Shown: positions 24,869 to 33,636 of the stretch, piece after piece
Layout: each line of letters opens with the position of its first letter
Numbering within the stretch: the first letter of the stretch is position 1
Assembly (NCBI RefSeq): GCF_000015825.1
Contig: NC_009051.1
Span: 1,420,695-1,484,694 of the forward strand
Origin: Methanoculleus marisnigri JR1
GTDB lineage: Archaea > Halobacteriota > Methanomicrobia > Methanomicrobiales > Methanoculleaceae
Direction of reading: 5' to 3'
Length of the DNA: 64,000 nt
Notes under the pieces: generated by a model
What the model was told of the DNA's origin: nothing
The model's database searches: none
Seen by the model: only the letters and a program-made list of their open reading frames with translations
Program-made: the position numbers and the translations under genes

Positions 24869-25139
24869 CTACCCCCACTTCTCGATGATATCGGTTTCAT
24901 CGAGCCGGGGGAATGCCTCCCCGAAGTACCGGCCGGGAAAAGGGTAGGGGCTGTTGTTGAGCACGATCGCCTGGATCTCCGGGTCTGCTCGAGCCCTGGT
25001 ACGACGCCGATATGTTACGGCAGCCCCGGCCCCCCAGGGCACGGCGGGTGTGGCGGGCACAATAAGGGCCTTTCGGGGATGCCGCTACCTCGCGGCAGAG
25101 ACGATCCAGGTCGGCCGCCACCGTACTCGAAAGACCCAC
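24869..25139 (-). pseudogene. Probable decayed gene remnant
   Basis: Two overlapping minus-strand frames each look protein-like over only part of their length. One begins MGLSSTVAADLDRLCREVAASPKG; the other ends PEIQAIVLNNSPYPFPGRYFGEAFPRLDETDIIEKWG. A frameshift between them would give one continuous small protein. I do not recognise the family. Neither frame is convincing alone, and there is no good start signal. The remaining gap from 24836 to 25184 holds nothing else. Confidence 0.35.
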
Positions 25140-25184
25140 AGGTAGACGTCAAAAGATCGGCACCGCAATCCGGCTTACCGGCGG

Positions 25185-25628
25185 TTAAGCAAAATAGCCG
25201 AGTCCTTCCGGGAACTCGCTGACGTCCTCATAGTGTTTGACGTCCTGGGGGGTGATGACGGTGAGCGAGGGCACGACCACGCCGAAACCGTGCGCGGGGA
25301 ACCAGTACGACCCCTGCCCGTAGTCGTTCGACGCGTCCTTCACGCGCACCTCGATACGCTCGAGATCGAGTTGCTGAACGCTGACGTTGTCGAAGTTCAG
25401 TATCTCGAGTGCCTTCTGTTTCAGATCGGATTTTCCAAGGAGGAGAACGAGGAACCCGATGCCGTCGTCTATCGTATAGTTCATGGTGACGACGGCATCC
25501 GCCTTATCCAGCCGGACGGTGACGTCTTTGACGGTGATGTAACTGTGTCGCTCCTCGTCCGCCGCCAGAGCGGGGAGAACGAGAGCAGTTACCAGCATCA
25601 GCGCTATGCCGACCGTCAACCACCTCAT
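25185..25628 (-). CDS. Exported hypothetical protein
   Basis: The 147-residue protein has a clear signal peptide (MRWLTVGIALMLVTALVLPALAADEE) and then a beta-rich domain with alternating hydrophobic strands (HSYITVKDVTVRLDKADAVVTMNYTIDDGIGFLVLLLG; LDLERIEVRVKDASNDYGQGSYWFPAHGFGVVVPSLTVIT). No catalytic motif or anchor is visible. Methanomicrobiales genomes contain many such short exported proteins. It has no close neighbours on the same strand. Confidence 0.72.
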   Translation of the reverse strand: MRWLTVGIALMLVTALVLPALAADEERHSYITVKDVTVRLDKADAVVTMNYTIDDGIGFLVLLLGKSDLKQKALEILNFDNVSVQQLDLERIEVRVKDASNDYGQGSYWFPAHGFGVVVPSLTVITPQDVKHYEDVSEFPEGLGYFA

Positions 25629-25811
25629 AGTATAGCGTATATAGTGCGGGTCTTAAAGCCTTTATGGTCGATCCGCATCAAACCGACCAGATAAACGGCC
25701 ATCTGCCGGATAGCGCGCGACAGGCAGGTTTTTCCGGCGCGCCGTGCAGGAGCGCCGCCACCCGGCCGCTACGCTCCCTTGAAGAGTATCAAAAAAGCGT
25801 TTCGGATTCCC

Positions 25812-26087
25812 TCACTTCGCATGAGTGAGGACAATCTCGATGCTTGATACGTTCGTCTTGCCGGTATCGGTGTCGATCATCTCGGTCGACGTGAAGATCT
25901 CTTTCTTGTCCACGTTTGCAAGGAACCGGTTGAGCGCGATCTCCGCCGTATCGACCGCGCGTGAAATTGCCTTCCCCCGCGCCTTAATCGCGACTTCCTC
26001 CGCTCCGTTATTAAACTGGGTGACCACCGCAAGCACGTAGTTCATGACCGGTTTGTTTCCCACGAATACTGTGTTGTCCTTTATCAT
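25812..26087 (-). CDS. albA: DNA/RNA-binding protein Alba
   Basis: The 91-residue protein matches Alba: N-terminal [52 protein letters not shown], with the Lys in the [12 protein letters not shown] loop that contacts nucleic acid, and a C-terminal beta-hairpin ([12 protein letters not shown]). Alba dimers coat archaeal DNA and RNA. GAGGTGGG precedes the ATG. It is 13 bases downstream of asd and probably the last gene of the run. Confidence 0.96.
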   Translation of the reverse strand: MIKDNTVFVGNKPVMNYVLAVVTQFNNGAEEVAIKARGKAISRAVDTAEIALNRFLANVDKKEIFTSTEMIDTDTGKTNVSSIEIVLTHAK

Positions 26088-26100
26088 TAGCCCACCTCGT

Positions 26101-27117
26101 CTAAAGGTACTTCCTCGAGCATATCAGTTCAGCGTTGAGGACGGATGCGCCTGCGGCCCCACGGATGGTGTTGTGGCCGAGCGCAACGAACCGTAACCCT
26201 TCGCGGATTCTCCCGACGGACACCGTCATGCCCCGTCCACGGTTACGGTCGAGCCGTGGCTGCGGACGGTCGGGCGGGTCGAGGAGCTCAACGGCCTTCT
26301 CCGGCTGTAAGGGTAGATTGCTGAAGGGGGACTTAAAGTTTGCGTAAACTTTTTTCACCTCGGCAACCGGCTCCTTTACGTCGACCCAGACCGCAATGGT
26401 GTGTCCGTCGATGACGGGGACCCGGTGGCAGCTTGCGCTCACGCCGAACGAAGCCGGGGTTACCTCGGAACCGTCGAACGACCCCATTATTTTCACCGTC
26501 TCGCTCTCCATCTTCTCCTCTTCGGAGCCGATGTAGGGGACGACGTTATCGTAGATGTCCATGGCGGAGACGCCGGCAAACCCGCCTCCCGAGATTGCCT
26601 GCATGGTCGCCACACGCACGTCATGGAACTCGAACGACCGGAGGGGTGCAAGGGCCAGCGCAAGGACGATCGTCGAACAGTTCGGGTTCGTCACGATGAA
26701 CCCCTCGCGTCCGCGATCCCGCTGGACGTCGATCAGGCCGAGGTGGTCCGGGTTGACTTCCGGGATCACCAGCGGAACGTCCGCGTCCATGCGGTGCGAG
26801 CGGGCGTTGCTGCAGACACCGATACCCGCATCGGCGATCTCCGTCTCAAGGGACGCCGCCACCTCGGGAGGAAGCGCGGAGAAGACGAGGTCGCAGTCCT
26901 TCAGACTCTCGACGGTTGTGGGAGTGACGACGATATCGCTGACGTTGTCCGGGTACGGCGCATCGAGGCGCCAGTTGACCACCTTGCCGTACGGTTTTCC
27001 CGCACTCCGCTCAGATGCGGTCAGAGTCTGGAGATTAAACCAGGGATGATCCGCCAGCAACTGAACGAAGCGCTGTCCCACCGCTCCTGTGGCACCAAGC
27101 ACTCCTACATTAATCAT
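26101..27117 (-). CDS. asd: Aspartate-semialdehyde dehydrogenase
   Basis: The 338-residue enzyme begins with the NADP-binding loop [24 protein letters not shown] and has the catalytic cysteine in [11 protein letters not shown] plus the substrate-binding [22 protein letters not shown] and [17 protein letters not shown]. It reduces aspartyl phosphate to the semialdehyde, the branch point for lysine, threonine and methionine. The fungal/archaeal Asd subfamily fits this length. The frame continues 33 codons upstream, but ATG 27117 starts the Rossmann strand. It follows the small ferredoxin by 47 bases, in the dap gene run. Confidence 0.95.
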   Translation of the reverse strand: MINVGVLGATGAVGQRFVQLLADHPWFNLQTLTASERSAGKPYGKVVNWRLDAPYPDNVSDIVVTPTTVESLKDCDLVFSALPPEVAASLETEIADAGIGVCSNARSHRMDADVPLVIPEVNPDHLGLIDVQRDRGREGFIVTNPNCSTIVLALALAPLRSFEFHDVRVATMQAISGGGFAGVSAMDIYDNVVPYIGSEEEKMESETVKIMGSFDGSEVTPASFGVSASCHRVPVIDGHTIAVWVDVKEPVAEVKKVYANFKSPFSNLPLQPEKAVELLDPPDRPQPRLDRNRGRGMTVSVGRIREGLRFVALGHNTIRGAAGASVLNAELICSRKYL

Positions 27118-27164
27118 AGACAAAAATATCTGTAGTGTTGGTGGTATTAAAAGAGTTGGTTTCT

Positions 27165-27338
27165 TTATTCCATGGAGATTGCTTCCGACGGGCACTCGTC
27201 GACGCAGGTTTCGCAATCAACACAGAGGTCGACGTCGACTTTTGCCTTGCCGTCTTCCATGGTGATGGCGGAAGCCGGACAGACGTCCACACAGGTTTCA
27301 CAGCCGGTACACTTCTCAATATCAACAACTGCTGCCAA
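27165..27338 (-). CDS. 2[4Fe-4S] ferredoxin, TTG start
   Basis: A 57-residue ferredoxin is encoded here: (M)AAVVDIEKCTGCETCVDVCP followed by ASAITMEDGKAKVDVDL and CVDCETCVDECPSEAISME. Cys10, 13, 16 and 20 and Cys39, 42, 45 and 49 form two C-x2-C-x2-C-x3-C motifs for two [4Fe-4S] clusters. GGAGG lies seven bases before the TTG at 27338, which makes this the start; there is no ATG or GTG in frame nearby. It sits between dapB and asd on the same strand. It carries low-potential electrons, but which enzyme it serves is unknown. Confidence 0.93.
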   Translation of the reverse strand: MAAVVDIEKCTGCETCVDVCPASAITMEDGKAKVDVDLCVDCETCVDECPSEAISME

Positions 27339-27399
27339 TTTGGTTCCTCCGAACGTACATAGTTTACGACCGTATCAAAAATAAATTTCGCTTTCCTTA

Positions 27400-28158
27400 T
27401 CACAGCCCGAGGACATCCTGCATACCATAGATGCGCGGCTCCCTGCCGACGACCCAGCGTGCGGCCCGGACGGCGCCCTGGGCGAAGACCGCCCGGTCGT
27501 AGGCGCGGTGAGAGACCTCGATGCACTCGAAGTTCCCGGCAAAGAGAACGGAGTGATCGCCGACGATATCGCCGCCGCGGATGACGTGGACGCCGATCTC
27601 GTCTTTCCGCTCGGTCTCGCCGACACGGCCGTAGGCCTTCTCGCGGCTCCCGAGTTCCTGGTCCAGGATCTCGAGGATGGTCTTCGCCGTGCCGCTCGGG
27701 GCGTCCTTCTTATAGCGGTGATGGGCTTCGGTGACCTCGACGTCGTAGTCGCCGAGCTCGCGTGCCGCTTCCCGCACGAGTTTCCAGAAGATGTTGACGC
27801 CGACGGAGAAGTTGCTCGATATCACCGCCGGGACGTTTCCTTCGACGGCGGCCGCGATCGTCTCCCGCTGCTCGGGGGAGAACCCCGTCGTCCCGACGAT
27901 GAGCGCCACGCCGTTTCGGGCGGCGGCTTTGATGTTCTCGACCGCAGCGCCCGCAACGGTGAAGTCGATCAGGACGTCGGGCTTCTTCTCGTTCAGGAAC
28001 GCGTCGATCTTCGCCGCCGGGACGACCTCGGTCTTAAAAAGCGTTCCCTCCCGCACGTCGATGCCTCCGACCAGTTCCATGTCGGGGGCTTCGTCGACGA
28101 TCCGGCCGATGTTGGTTCCCATACGTCCCAGGGCACCGGATACGACTACCTTAACCAT
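27400..28158 (-). CDS. dapB: 4-hydroxy-tetrahydrodipicolinate reductase
   Basis: The 252-residue enzyme has the NAD(P)H loop VKVVVSGALGRMGTNIGRIV, the DapB active-site stretch VEVTEAHHRYKKDAPSGTAKTILEIL with the catalytic His and Lys, and IGVHVIRGGDIVGDHSVLFAGNFECIEVSHRAYDR. It reduces the product of DapA to tetrahydrodipicolinate in the diaminopimelate route to lysine. Its ATG overlaps the dapA stop codon by 8 bases (ATGGTTAA). Length is normal for archaeal DapB. Confidence 0.97.
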   Translation of the reverse strand: MVKVVVSGALGRMGTNIGRIVDEAPDMELVGGIDVREGTLFKTEVVPAAKIDAFLNEKKPDVLIDFTVAGAAVENIKAAARNGVALIVGTTGFSPEQRETIAAAVEGNVPAVISSNFSVGVNIFWKLVREAARELGDYDVEVTEAHHRYKKDAPSGTAKTILEILDQELGSREKAYGRVGETERKDEIGVHVIRGGDIVGDHSVLFAGNFECIEVSHRAYDRAVFAQGAVRAARWVVGREPRIYGMQDVLGL

Positions 28159-29026
28159 GATTCACCAGCACCTTTCTCAGTTGTTCCGTCTTTGCTTCGT
28201 CGAGTTCGTCGAGCGGCAGCCTGACCGGGCCCGCGGCCATCCCGAGGAGTTCCACCGCCTTCTTCACGGGGATGGGGTTCGTGTCGATGAACATCGCCCG
28301 CATGAGGGGAGCGAGTTCGTAGTGCAGAACCTGTGCGCGGGCAAGGTCGCCGGCCCGGAAGGCCTCGTACATCCCCACCATCCGGCCGGGGTCGACGTTT
28401 GCCGCCACCGATATCACGCCCGCACCCCCTACGGCGAGGACGGGGAGCGTCATCGCGTCGTCCCCGGAGATCACGCTGAACTCCTCGTCCCGCGTCTCCT
28501 CGATGATACGGGAGATCTGGGTGATGTCGCCGCTTGCCTCCTTGATCCCGACGATGTTCGGGTGTCTCGCGAGCTCCGCCACCAGGTCGGGCTGGAGGTT
28601 CTGCCCCGTCCGGCCGGGGACGTTGTAGAGGACGATTGGAATATCAAGGTCGGCAAGCTTCGTGAAGTGCTTGATGAGCCCGGAGCGGTTCGGCTTGTTG
28701 TAGTAGGGGCTGATGATGAGCGCGCCGTCCGCACCCGCATCCTTCGCCGACCGGGTCAGGCGGACGGCCTCTTCGGTGTTGTTCGATCCCGTCCCGGCAA
28801 GCACCGGGACCCGCCCGTCGACGACCTCGACGGCCTTGCCGATCACCTGCTCGTGCTCCTCGAACGTGAGCGTCGCGGACTCGCCGGTCGACCCGCAGGG
28901 CACGATACCGTGAACCCCGCGCTGCAGGAGTGATTCTATGTTGGACTGTAATCCTTCAATATCGAGACTCGCTCTGGAGTCCCGGTAAAAAGGGGTAATG
29001 ATTGCCGGAAGGATTCCCTCAAACAT
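28151..29026 (-). CDS. dapA: 4-hydroxy-tetrahydrodipicolinate synthase
   Basis: This 291-residue class I aldolase has the DapA motifs: ILPAIITPF, GVHGIVPCGSTGESATLT, the tyrosine loop PIVLYNVPGRTGQNL and the Schiff-base lysine in NIVGIKEASGDI. It condenses pyruvate with aspartate semialdehyde as the first step to lysine. The substrate comes from asd in the same run. It overlaps dapB and is 10 bases after rps17e. Confidence 0.97.
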   Translation of the reverse strand: MFEGILPAIITPFYRDSRASLDIEGLQSNIESLLQRGVHGIVPCGSTGESATLTFEEHEQVIGKAVEVVDGRVPVLAGTGSNNTEEAVRLTRSAKDAGADGALIISPYYNKPNRSGLIKHFTKLADLDIPIVLYNVPGRTGQNLQPDLVAELARHPNIVGIKEASGDITQISRIIEETRDEEFSVISGDDAMTLPVLAVGGAGVISVAANVDPGRMVGMYEAFRAGDLARAQVLHYELAPLMRAMFIDTNPIPVKKAVELLGMAAGPVRLPLDELDEAKTEQLRKVLVNHG

Positions 29027-29036
29027 ACAGTTTGGT

Positions 29037-29225
29037 TTACCGCTTCCTTGTATTTATCTTTCTTGAGATGTACCCGGCAACCCGGTTCCGGACGGTCTTG
29101 CTGTCGATCACGGCAACCTCGGCGACAGCGTGTTTATTCTCTTCAAAGTCTCCACTGAATCTGTCGCGGTGCTTGACGATGAGTTCTTCGCCGAGGTTCT
29201 TGATATATGACGGTTTTATTCCCAT
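29037..29225 (-). CDS. rps17e: 30S ribosomal protein S17e
   Basis: The 62-residue basic protein starts MGIKPSYIKNLGEELIVKHRDRFSGDFEENK, the S17e signature, and ends in a basic tail (VRNRVAGYISRKINTRKR). S17e is an archaeal/eukaryotic small-subunit protein of this length. It is placed between thiN and dapA, with gaps of 12 and 10 bases. Confidence 0.97.
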   Translation of the reverse strand: MGIKPSYIKNLGEELIVKHRDRFSGDFEENKHAVAEVAVIDSKTVRNRVAGYISRKINTRKR

Positions 29226-29237
29226 GTGGACCTACCC

Positions 29238-29786
29238 TTACAATTGTGCATAGGTAATGCGATTTGACAGTTTAAGAATATTTTGTGCGACCGTGACCGG
29301 ATCTTCCCCGAGAACCCGGATCATCGGCTCTTTCCCCACGGCCCCCCGGTCGTAGATGACGTCGGGAACACCCTCCCTGCAGCAGGAGGCGACGCCCCAG
29401 TCCATCGTCTGCACGCCCACCGGTTCTTTCTCCCGGTCGAACGAGCAGACCTCGAAGAGGAGGTTGTCGAGCTCCGGGAGGATTGCTTCCGAGAAGCGGA
29501 TGTTTGCCGCGCTCCTGATGCGCGGGTCGAAACGCATGGCCGTGATGACGATCCGGGCCACGTGGTCGCTTGCCCCGAACGCGATCTCCCCGACGGGGTG
29601 CACCTTATCATCAAGCCTGACGATCCGGCCGAGGACTCCCGCCACGTCGTCTTTGCTCCGCGCATCGGGCAGGGCGTAGACGATGTTCATCCCGACCTCC
29701 GGGATGAGCCGGGCATCCATCCGCTCGACGAGCAGCGCTACGGCCTCTTCCACGCGATCGATAACCTTCCCGCGCTCTTGCATCAT
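29238..29786 (-). CDS. Stand-alone ThiN-type thiamine-phosphate synthase domain protein
   Basis: The 182-residue protein has the ThiN signature: PEVGMNIVYALPDARSKDDVAGVLGRIVRL, GEIAFGASDHVARIVITAMRFDPRIRSAANIRFSE and DREKEPVGVQTMDWG. ThiN couples the pyrimidine and thiazole phosphates to thiamine phosphate; in many archaea it is fused to ThiD, but here it is alone. Some stand-alone copies are predicted regulators instead, so catalysis is not certain. It may be the first gene of the minus-strand run down to alba. Two adjacent ATG codons (29786 and 29783) are possible starts. Confidence 0.82.
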   Translation of the reverse strand: MMQERGKVIDRVEEAVALLVERMDARLIPEVGMNIVYALPDARSKDDVAGVLGRIVRLDDKVHPVGEIAFGASDHVARIVITAMRFDPRIRSAANIRFSEAILPELDNLLFEVCSFDREKEPVGVQTMDWGVASCCREGVPDVIYDRGAVGKEPMIRVLGEDPVTVAQNILKLSNRITYAQL

Positions 29787-30001
29787 GCCTTCTATCCTCG
29801 GTCAGGGAGCCATATATGGGTTGCGCTCACGCAAAGCCGATGTCGCCGCCGGACCTCCGCGAGCCCCTCGATCGGCCGCCGCGGCATGGCTGTGCGTCGT
29901 CTCACTCCATGCGTGCGGGATTGTCGGCCGGCCCGGATAAGCGTGTGGGTCGCCCCCGCCCTATGGATAGAGATATACCTGCACGTCCCCCACCTGTTTA
30001 C

Positions 30002-30187
30002 ATGAATCTACGGGTTCTTGAGGTGCTGACCGCAGTCGGGTGCCTCGCACTGTTCATCGTGCTGCTGGTGACGCTGCCCAAACTTATGGGAGAGGCAATG
30101 CAGGGGCTTGCATACGTCGTCGCACTGGTCATCTTTATCGCCGTGCTCAGTATCGCCGGCTACCTGATCGATAAAAAGGTCGCTTAA
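30002..30187 (+). CDS. Small two-helix membrane protein
   Basis: The 61-residue protein has two hydrophobic helices, LEVLTAVGCLALFIVLLVTL and GLAYVVALVIFIAVLSIAGYLI, joined by PKLMGEAMQ and ending DKKVA. The longer upstream frame is not protein-like, and the ATG at 30002 starts the hydrophobic part. No family is recognised. Its stop overlaps the convergent priL stop region by 4 bases. Confidence 0.68.
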   Translation: MNLRVLEVLTAVGCLALFIVLLVTLPKLMGEAMQGLAYVVALVIFIAVLSIAGYLIDKKVA

Positions 30188-31188
30188 CTCCGTTTTTTCG
30201 CCATATTTTTCTTGAGCCGGTAGTAACTCAGCGGATGGTTGACCCGCTCGCAGTCCTTGTCCCGGTTGGCGCAGAGCCCGAACGTGCGCATGGTGGCGCA
30301 CGACGGCGGGGTATACTCGGTGCCGCCCCGGCCGGAGATGTGCTCCACCTGGTACATCGTCATGTCCGGGTCGAAGTCGGGAGCCCGCGCGAACACGTCC
30401 GCTATCTGCGCAACGTTCATCCCGATGGTATGGAGGAACGACGTGATGGCGAACCGGCCCATGTGCGTCAGGTTCGTCCCCGCGGTGATCGCCTGGATGA
30501 GCGCGCTGATGCAGGGCGGGAACGCTTCCTCCTTGATCTCGCCGAACTGTTCGAGGACCTGCTGCTGCCGCAGCGCGGTAATCTCGCTCGTGACCGGCGC
30601 GAGGCGTTCGCAGATCCCGGTCGGAACCCGGAGCGGCAGCTGGTCGGCGATGATCGCCCGGATCCGTTCCCGGATGAGTTCGTCGATCTCGCCTGCCTCG
30701 AGGTTCACGCCTCCCTGCCGGACATCCCTGTTGACGAGCCGCCACCGCCTGTCGCGCAGGTGAGGGACCAGCTCGACGTACCGGGTGACCGGCATTGCAA
30801 CCGCCCCGGTATCGATGCCGACGCTCCAGGCAACGAACCGCCGTATCTCCGGCTCTTCGGCCGCGAGGAAGAAGGATGCGCGTTCGGCCTCGTAGCGGGC
30901 AAGGCGGTCGACGAGCGACCGGTCGCCGGCGCAGGAGACGAGCATCCGGGCGATGGCGTAACTCGCGATCTCGATCTCGGGCTTGAGATTCTGCGTGTTT
31001 TCGTCCCCGAACTCCTTTTTGAACGTGAGCGCGGCAACGACCCGTTCCTTCGCGCGCTCGAGCGCCGCGACGCCCGGGCTGCTTCCAAGGAACTCTTCGA
31101 GCGACTCCACGTGCCGGCGGGCCAGCTGCTGCGATTCTTTCAAAAAGGGATATTTGATGAGTTCTTTGCGATCGAGTACGATACCCAT
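30184..31188 (-). CDS. priL: DNA primase large subunit PriL
   Basis: The 334-residue protein has the PriL architecture: a helical N-terminal domain (ELIKYPFLKESQQLARRHVESL, with the 'yPFl' start) and a C-terminal iron-sulfur domain with FPPCISALI, PPSCATMRTFGLC and DKDCERVNHPLSYY, whose four cysteines bind a [4Fe-4S] cluster. With PriS it makes RNA primers for replication. ATG 31188 overlaps the pcn TGA (TGATG), with GAGG just upstream. The pcn-priL pair couples clamp and primase synthesis. PriS is not in the window. Confidence 0.95.
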   Translation of the reverse strand: MGIVLDRKELIKYPFLKESQQLARRHVESLEEFLGSSPGVAALERAKERVVAALTFKKEFGDENTQNLKPEIEIASYAIARMLVSCAGDRSLVDRLARYEAERASFFLAAEEPEIRRFVAWSVGIDTGAVAMPVTRYVELVPHLRDRRWRLVNRDVRQGGVNLEAGEIDELIRERIRAIIADQLPLRVPTGICERLAPVTSEITALRQQQVLEQFGEIKEEAFPPCISALIQAITAGTNLTHMGRFAITSFLHTIGMNVAQIADVFARAPDFDPDMTMYQVEHISGRGGTEYTPPSCATMRTFGLCANRDKDCERVNHPLSYYRLKKNMAKKRS

Positions 31189-31931
31189 CAATCGGCCTCG
31201 ATCCGAGGAGCAAGGAGGTACTCAACGCGGCCGTTGCCGTCCGCAATGTCAAAGACAAACCTCACCGGGTGATCGATGCCGAGGTAGACCTCCACCTTGT
31301 CCGCGCGCGCCATGACCCGCCCCATGTCCTTCAGGTAATCGATCGAGAAGAGGGAACGGGCCTGCACCGGGCTTAAGGCGACGAGTTCGTCCTCGCCGAG
31401 CGCGAGTTTGATGTGGTCGGTGTCGCCCTCCGCCTCCATGTAGAAGGTCATGGCATCGGGGTCGATCCCGAGCGCGATCTTGTCGGAGATGACGGCGGCC
31501 GCTTTGATGGCGTTGTTCAGCGCGTCGCCCGGGACGACCGCCTTTCCGGGGAGGTCGATTCCCGGCGGGTTCGGATCTTTCCGGATGGTGTTGACATCAA
31601 GGAGCGATATGGAGTAGCGATAGCCGCCGAAACTCAGTTCCAGTTTTCGCTCTTCGTCGAGCAGGGTCAAAGTCAGCGCGTCGCCCTTCCCCATCATCCC
31701 GATGATGTTCTTCATCTTTGCGATATCCAGACCCAGCTCCCCGGCTGTCGCCGAGAACGAGTTGAACGCCGTGCTCTGGAGTTCCAGGGAGACCATGGCC
31801 ACGTTTGCGGTATCGACGGAGCGTGTCCTGATCTGATCCTCGGCCGTGTGCAGGCGGCACTCCGTCACCAGTGCGGCGATCGCGTCGATGGATTCCCGAA
31901 ATATTTCTGCGTCAATCGTTGCCTTTAACAT
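31188..31931 (-). CDS. pcn: DNA polymerase sliding clamp PCNA
   Basis: The 247-residue clamp subunit has the PCNA pattern MLKATIDAEIFRESIDAIAALVTE, RTRSVDTANVAMVSLEL, IIGMMGKGDALTL, and the C-terminal strand HPVRFVFDIADGNGRVEYLLAPRI, whose exposed 'LAPRI' end is the normal C-terminus. It forms a trimeric ring tethering polymerase, ligase and nucleases. The stop overlaps the priL start. A promoter-like TATATAAT region is seen upstream. Confidence 0.97.
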   Translation of the reverse strand: MLKATIDAEIFRESIDAIAALVTECRLHTAEDQIRTRSVDTANVAMVSLELQSTAFNSFSATAGELGLDIAKMKNIIGMMGKGDALTLTLLDEERKLELSFGGYRYSISLLDVNTIRKDPNPPGIDLPGKAVVPGDALNNAIKAAAVISDKIALGIDPDAMTFYMEAEGDTDHIKLALGEDELVALSPVQARSLFSIDYLKDMGRVMARADKVEVYLGIDHPVRFVFDIADGNGRVEYLLAPRIEAD

Positions 31932-31960
31932 TGTGACCCCTTATTAAACTCTCGTTGAAA

Positions 31961-31969
31961 GTATATAAT
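31961..31969 (-). promoter_or_regulatory. TATA-like element for pcn-priL
   Basis: On the minus strand ATTATATAC lies about 30-38 bases before the pcn ATG, a typical distance for an archaeal promoter with a short leader that includes GGGGT. Confidence 0.5.
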
Positions 31970-32160
31970 CACCCTATTCATTATAGTGCTTTACGATCAC
32001 AATCGGCGGTAGACCCATGACGCCGGTCGCGGAAGCGGTCGCGGCAGACACGTACTCCGGAACCGTATCATTCATGTTTAACAGCATCGAATACTATACA
32101 TAATCTTCTTGATTGTGCTGGAGGTCGGATCCGTCAGCCTCAAGCGGAGGGTGATCTCCC

Positions 32161-32772
32161 ATGGGTTCTCAATGGACTAAAGACAGCGTCTATCGAAAGG
32201 CGATGAAGGCGGGATACCGGGCACGTGCCGCCTACAAGCTGCTGGAGATCCAGCAGCGAAACGGTATCATCAGGCCCGACGACAACGTCGTCGACCTCGG
32301 GGCGGCGCCGGGCAGCTGGCTGCAGGTGCTTCGCGACCTGACCGACGGCAGGGTCATCGGCGTGGATCTCAATCCCATCGCGCCCATGGAAGGCGTCACC
32401 ACCATCGTCGGGGACTTCACCGATCCTCTCGTCCAGGAGCGCATCCGCGAGGAGGCCGGCGGCGTCGTCAGCGTCGTGGTCTCCGACGCCTCGCCGAAAC
32501 TCTCCGGCCAGAAGAGTTACGATCAGGCCCGTGCGATCGGGCTCGGCGAGGACGCACTGGCGTTTGCCTGCACGGTCTTAAAACCCGGCGGCAATATGGT
32601 GATAAAGTCGTTCCAGGGCGAGCTCTTCGGGGAGCTGATTGCCGAAACGAGAAAGCATTTCTATTCCGTCCGGGGGTACAGGACGAAGGCGTCGCGGAAA
32701 GGGAGTGCCGAGACCTACATTATTGCAAAGAATTTCAAGGGAACATGCGATGATGCTGAAGGACCCCTATAA
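32161..32772 (+). CDS. rlmE: 23S rRNA 2'-O-methyltransferase RlmE (FtsJ)
   Basis: The 203-residue SAM methyltransferase has the RrmJ pattern: RARAAYKLLEIQ (with the K of the K-D-K-E tetrad), NVVDLGAAPGSWLQVL (motif I), VSDASPKLSG (catalytic Asp), GGNMVIKSFQG (catalytic Lys) and the C-terminal ASRKGSAETYIIAKNFK with Glu. It methylates the ribose of a uridine in the 23S rRNA peptidyl-transferase region. The last 23 bases overlap the moaA start, so the two are probably co-transcribed. Confidence 0.95.
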   Translation: MGSQWTKDSVYRKAMKAGYRARAAYKLLEIQQRNGIIRPDDNVVDLGAAPGSWLQVLRDLTDGRVIGVDLNPIAPMEGVTTIVGDFTDPLVQERIREEAGGVVSVVVSDASPKLSGQKSYDQARAIGLGEDALAFACTVLKPGGNMVIKSFQGELFGELIAETRKHFYSVRGYRTKASRKGSAETYIIAKNFKGTCDDAEGPL

Positions 32773-33628
32773 CCGAACCGTAACCAACCTCCGGATCAGC
32801 CTGACCTCCCGGTGCAACCTGCGGTGCATCTACTGCCACGCCGAGGGCGAGGTGAACCCGGAGGAGCAGATGAGTGCCGGGGATATCGCCGAACTGATGC
32901 GGGTGGGCGTGCAGTTCGGTATCAGAAGTATCAAGTTCACCGGCGGGGAGCCGCTGCTCCGCCGCGACCTCGTCGATATCATCCGCTCGGTGCCGCCGGG
33001 TGTGGAGTCGTCCCTGACGACGAACGGGACGCTGCTTGCGGCGAAGGCCGCGGAGCTCAAAGAGGCCGGGCTTGCACGGGTGAACGTCAGCCTCGACAGC
33101 CTCCGCCCCGAGCGCTACCGCGAGATCACGGGCAAAGACTGCCTCGCGGATGTCCTTAAGGGGATCGACGCGGCGATCGAGGTCGGGCTGACCCCGGTCA
33201 AACTCAACATGGTGCTCCTCGACGGCATCAACGAGGACGAACTGGACGACTTCATGGCGTTCGTCCGGAGCAAACGCGACGTCATCCTGCAGGTCATCGA
33301 GCTGATGGAGTTCAACGAGTGCAAGTTCCACGGGGACGTGGACAGCGTCGAGCAGGACTTAAACGACCGGGCGAAACGGGTCGTCACCCGCCGGATGCAC
33401 CACCGCAAGAAGTACTGCCTCGACGGCGCCGAGGTCGAGGTCGTCCGCCCGCTCCACAACACGGAGTTCTGCGCATTCTGCAACCGCCTCCGCGTGACCT
33501 CGGACGGGAAACTCAAGCCCTGCCTTCTCCGGAGCGACAACCTGGTCGATATCCGGGGCAAGCACGGCAAGGAACTCGAAGACGCCTTCCGCGAAGCCGT
33601 CGGCAGGAGAAAGCCGTTCTTTACATAA
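32750..33628 (+). CDS. moaA: GTP 3',8-cyclase MoaA
   Basis: This 292-residue radical SAM enzyme has the N-terminal cluster motif SLTSRCNLRCIYCHAEGE (C-x3-C-x2-C), FTGGEPLLRRDL, VNVSLDSLRPERYREITGKD and the second cluster motif EFCAFCNRLRVTSDGKLKPCLL (C-x2-C-x13-C) that distinguishes MoaA. It starts molybdopterin synthesis by rearranging GTP. Start ATG 32750 (a second ATG follows) overlaps rlmE. The usual C-terminal GG is not seen; the protein ends RRKPFFT, so a MoaA-like archaeal variant is possible. Confidence 0.88.
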   Translation: MMLKDPYNRTVTNLRISLTSRCNLRCIYCHAEGEVNPEEQMSAGDIAELMRVGVQFGIRSIKFTGGEPLLRRDLVDIIRSVPPGVESSLTTNGTLLAAKAAELKEAGLARVNVSLDSLRPERYREITGKDCLADVLKGIDAAIEVGLTPVKLNMVLLDGINEDELDDFMAFVRSKRDVILQVIELMEFNECKFHGDVDSVEQDLNDRAKRVVTRRMHHRKKYCLDGAEVEVVRPLHNTEFCAFCNRLRVTSDGKLKPCLLRSDNLVDIRGKHGKELEDAFREAVGRRKPFFT

Positions 33629-33636
33629 CGATGTCT

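Noticed and set aside
30008-31258. Minus-strand 416-codon open frame
   Set aside because: Out-of-frame shadow of priL; Arg-rich, no motifs.
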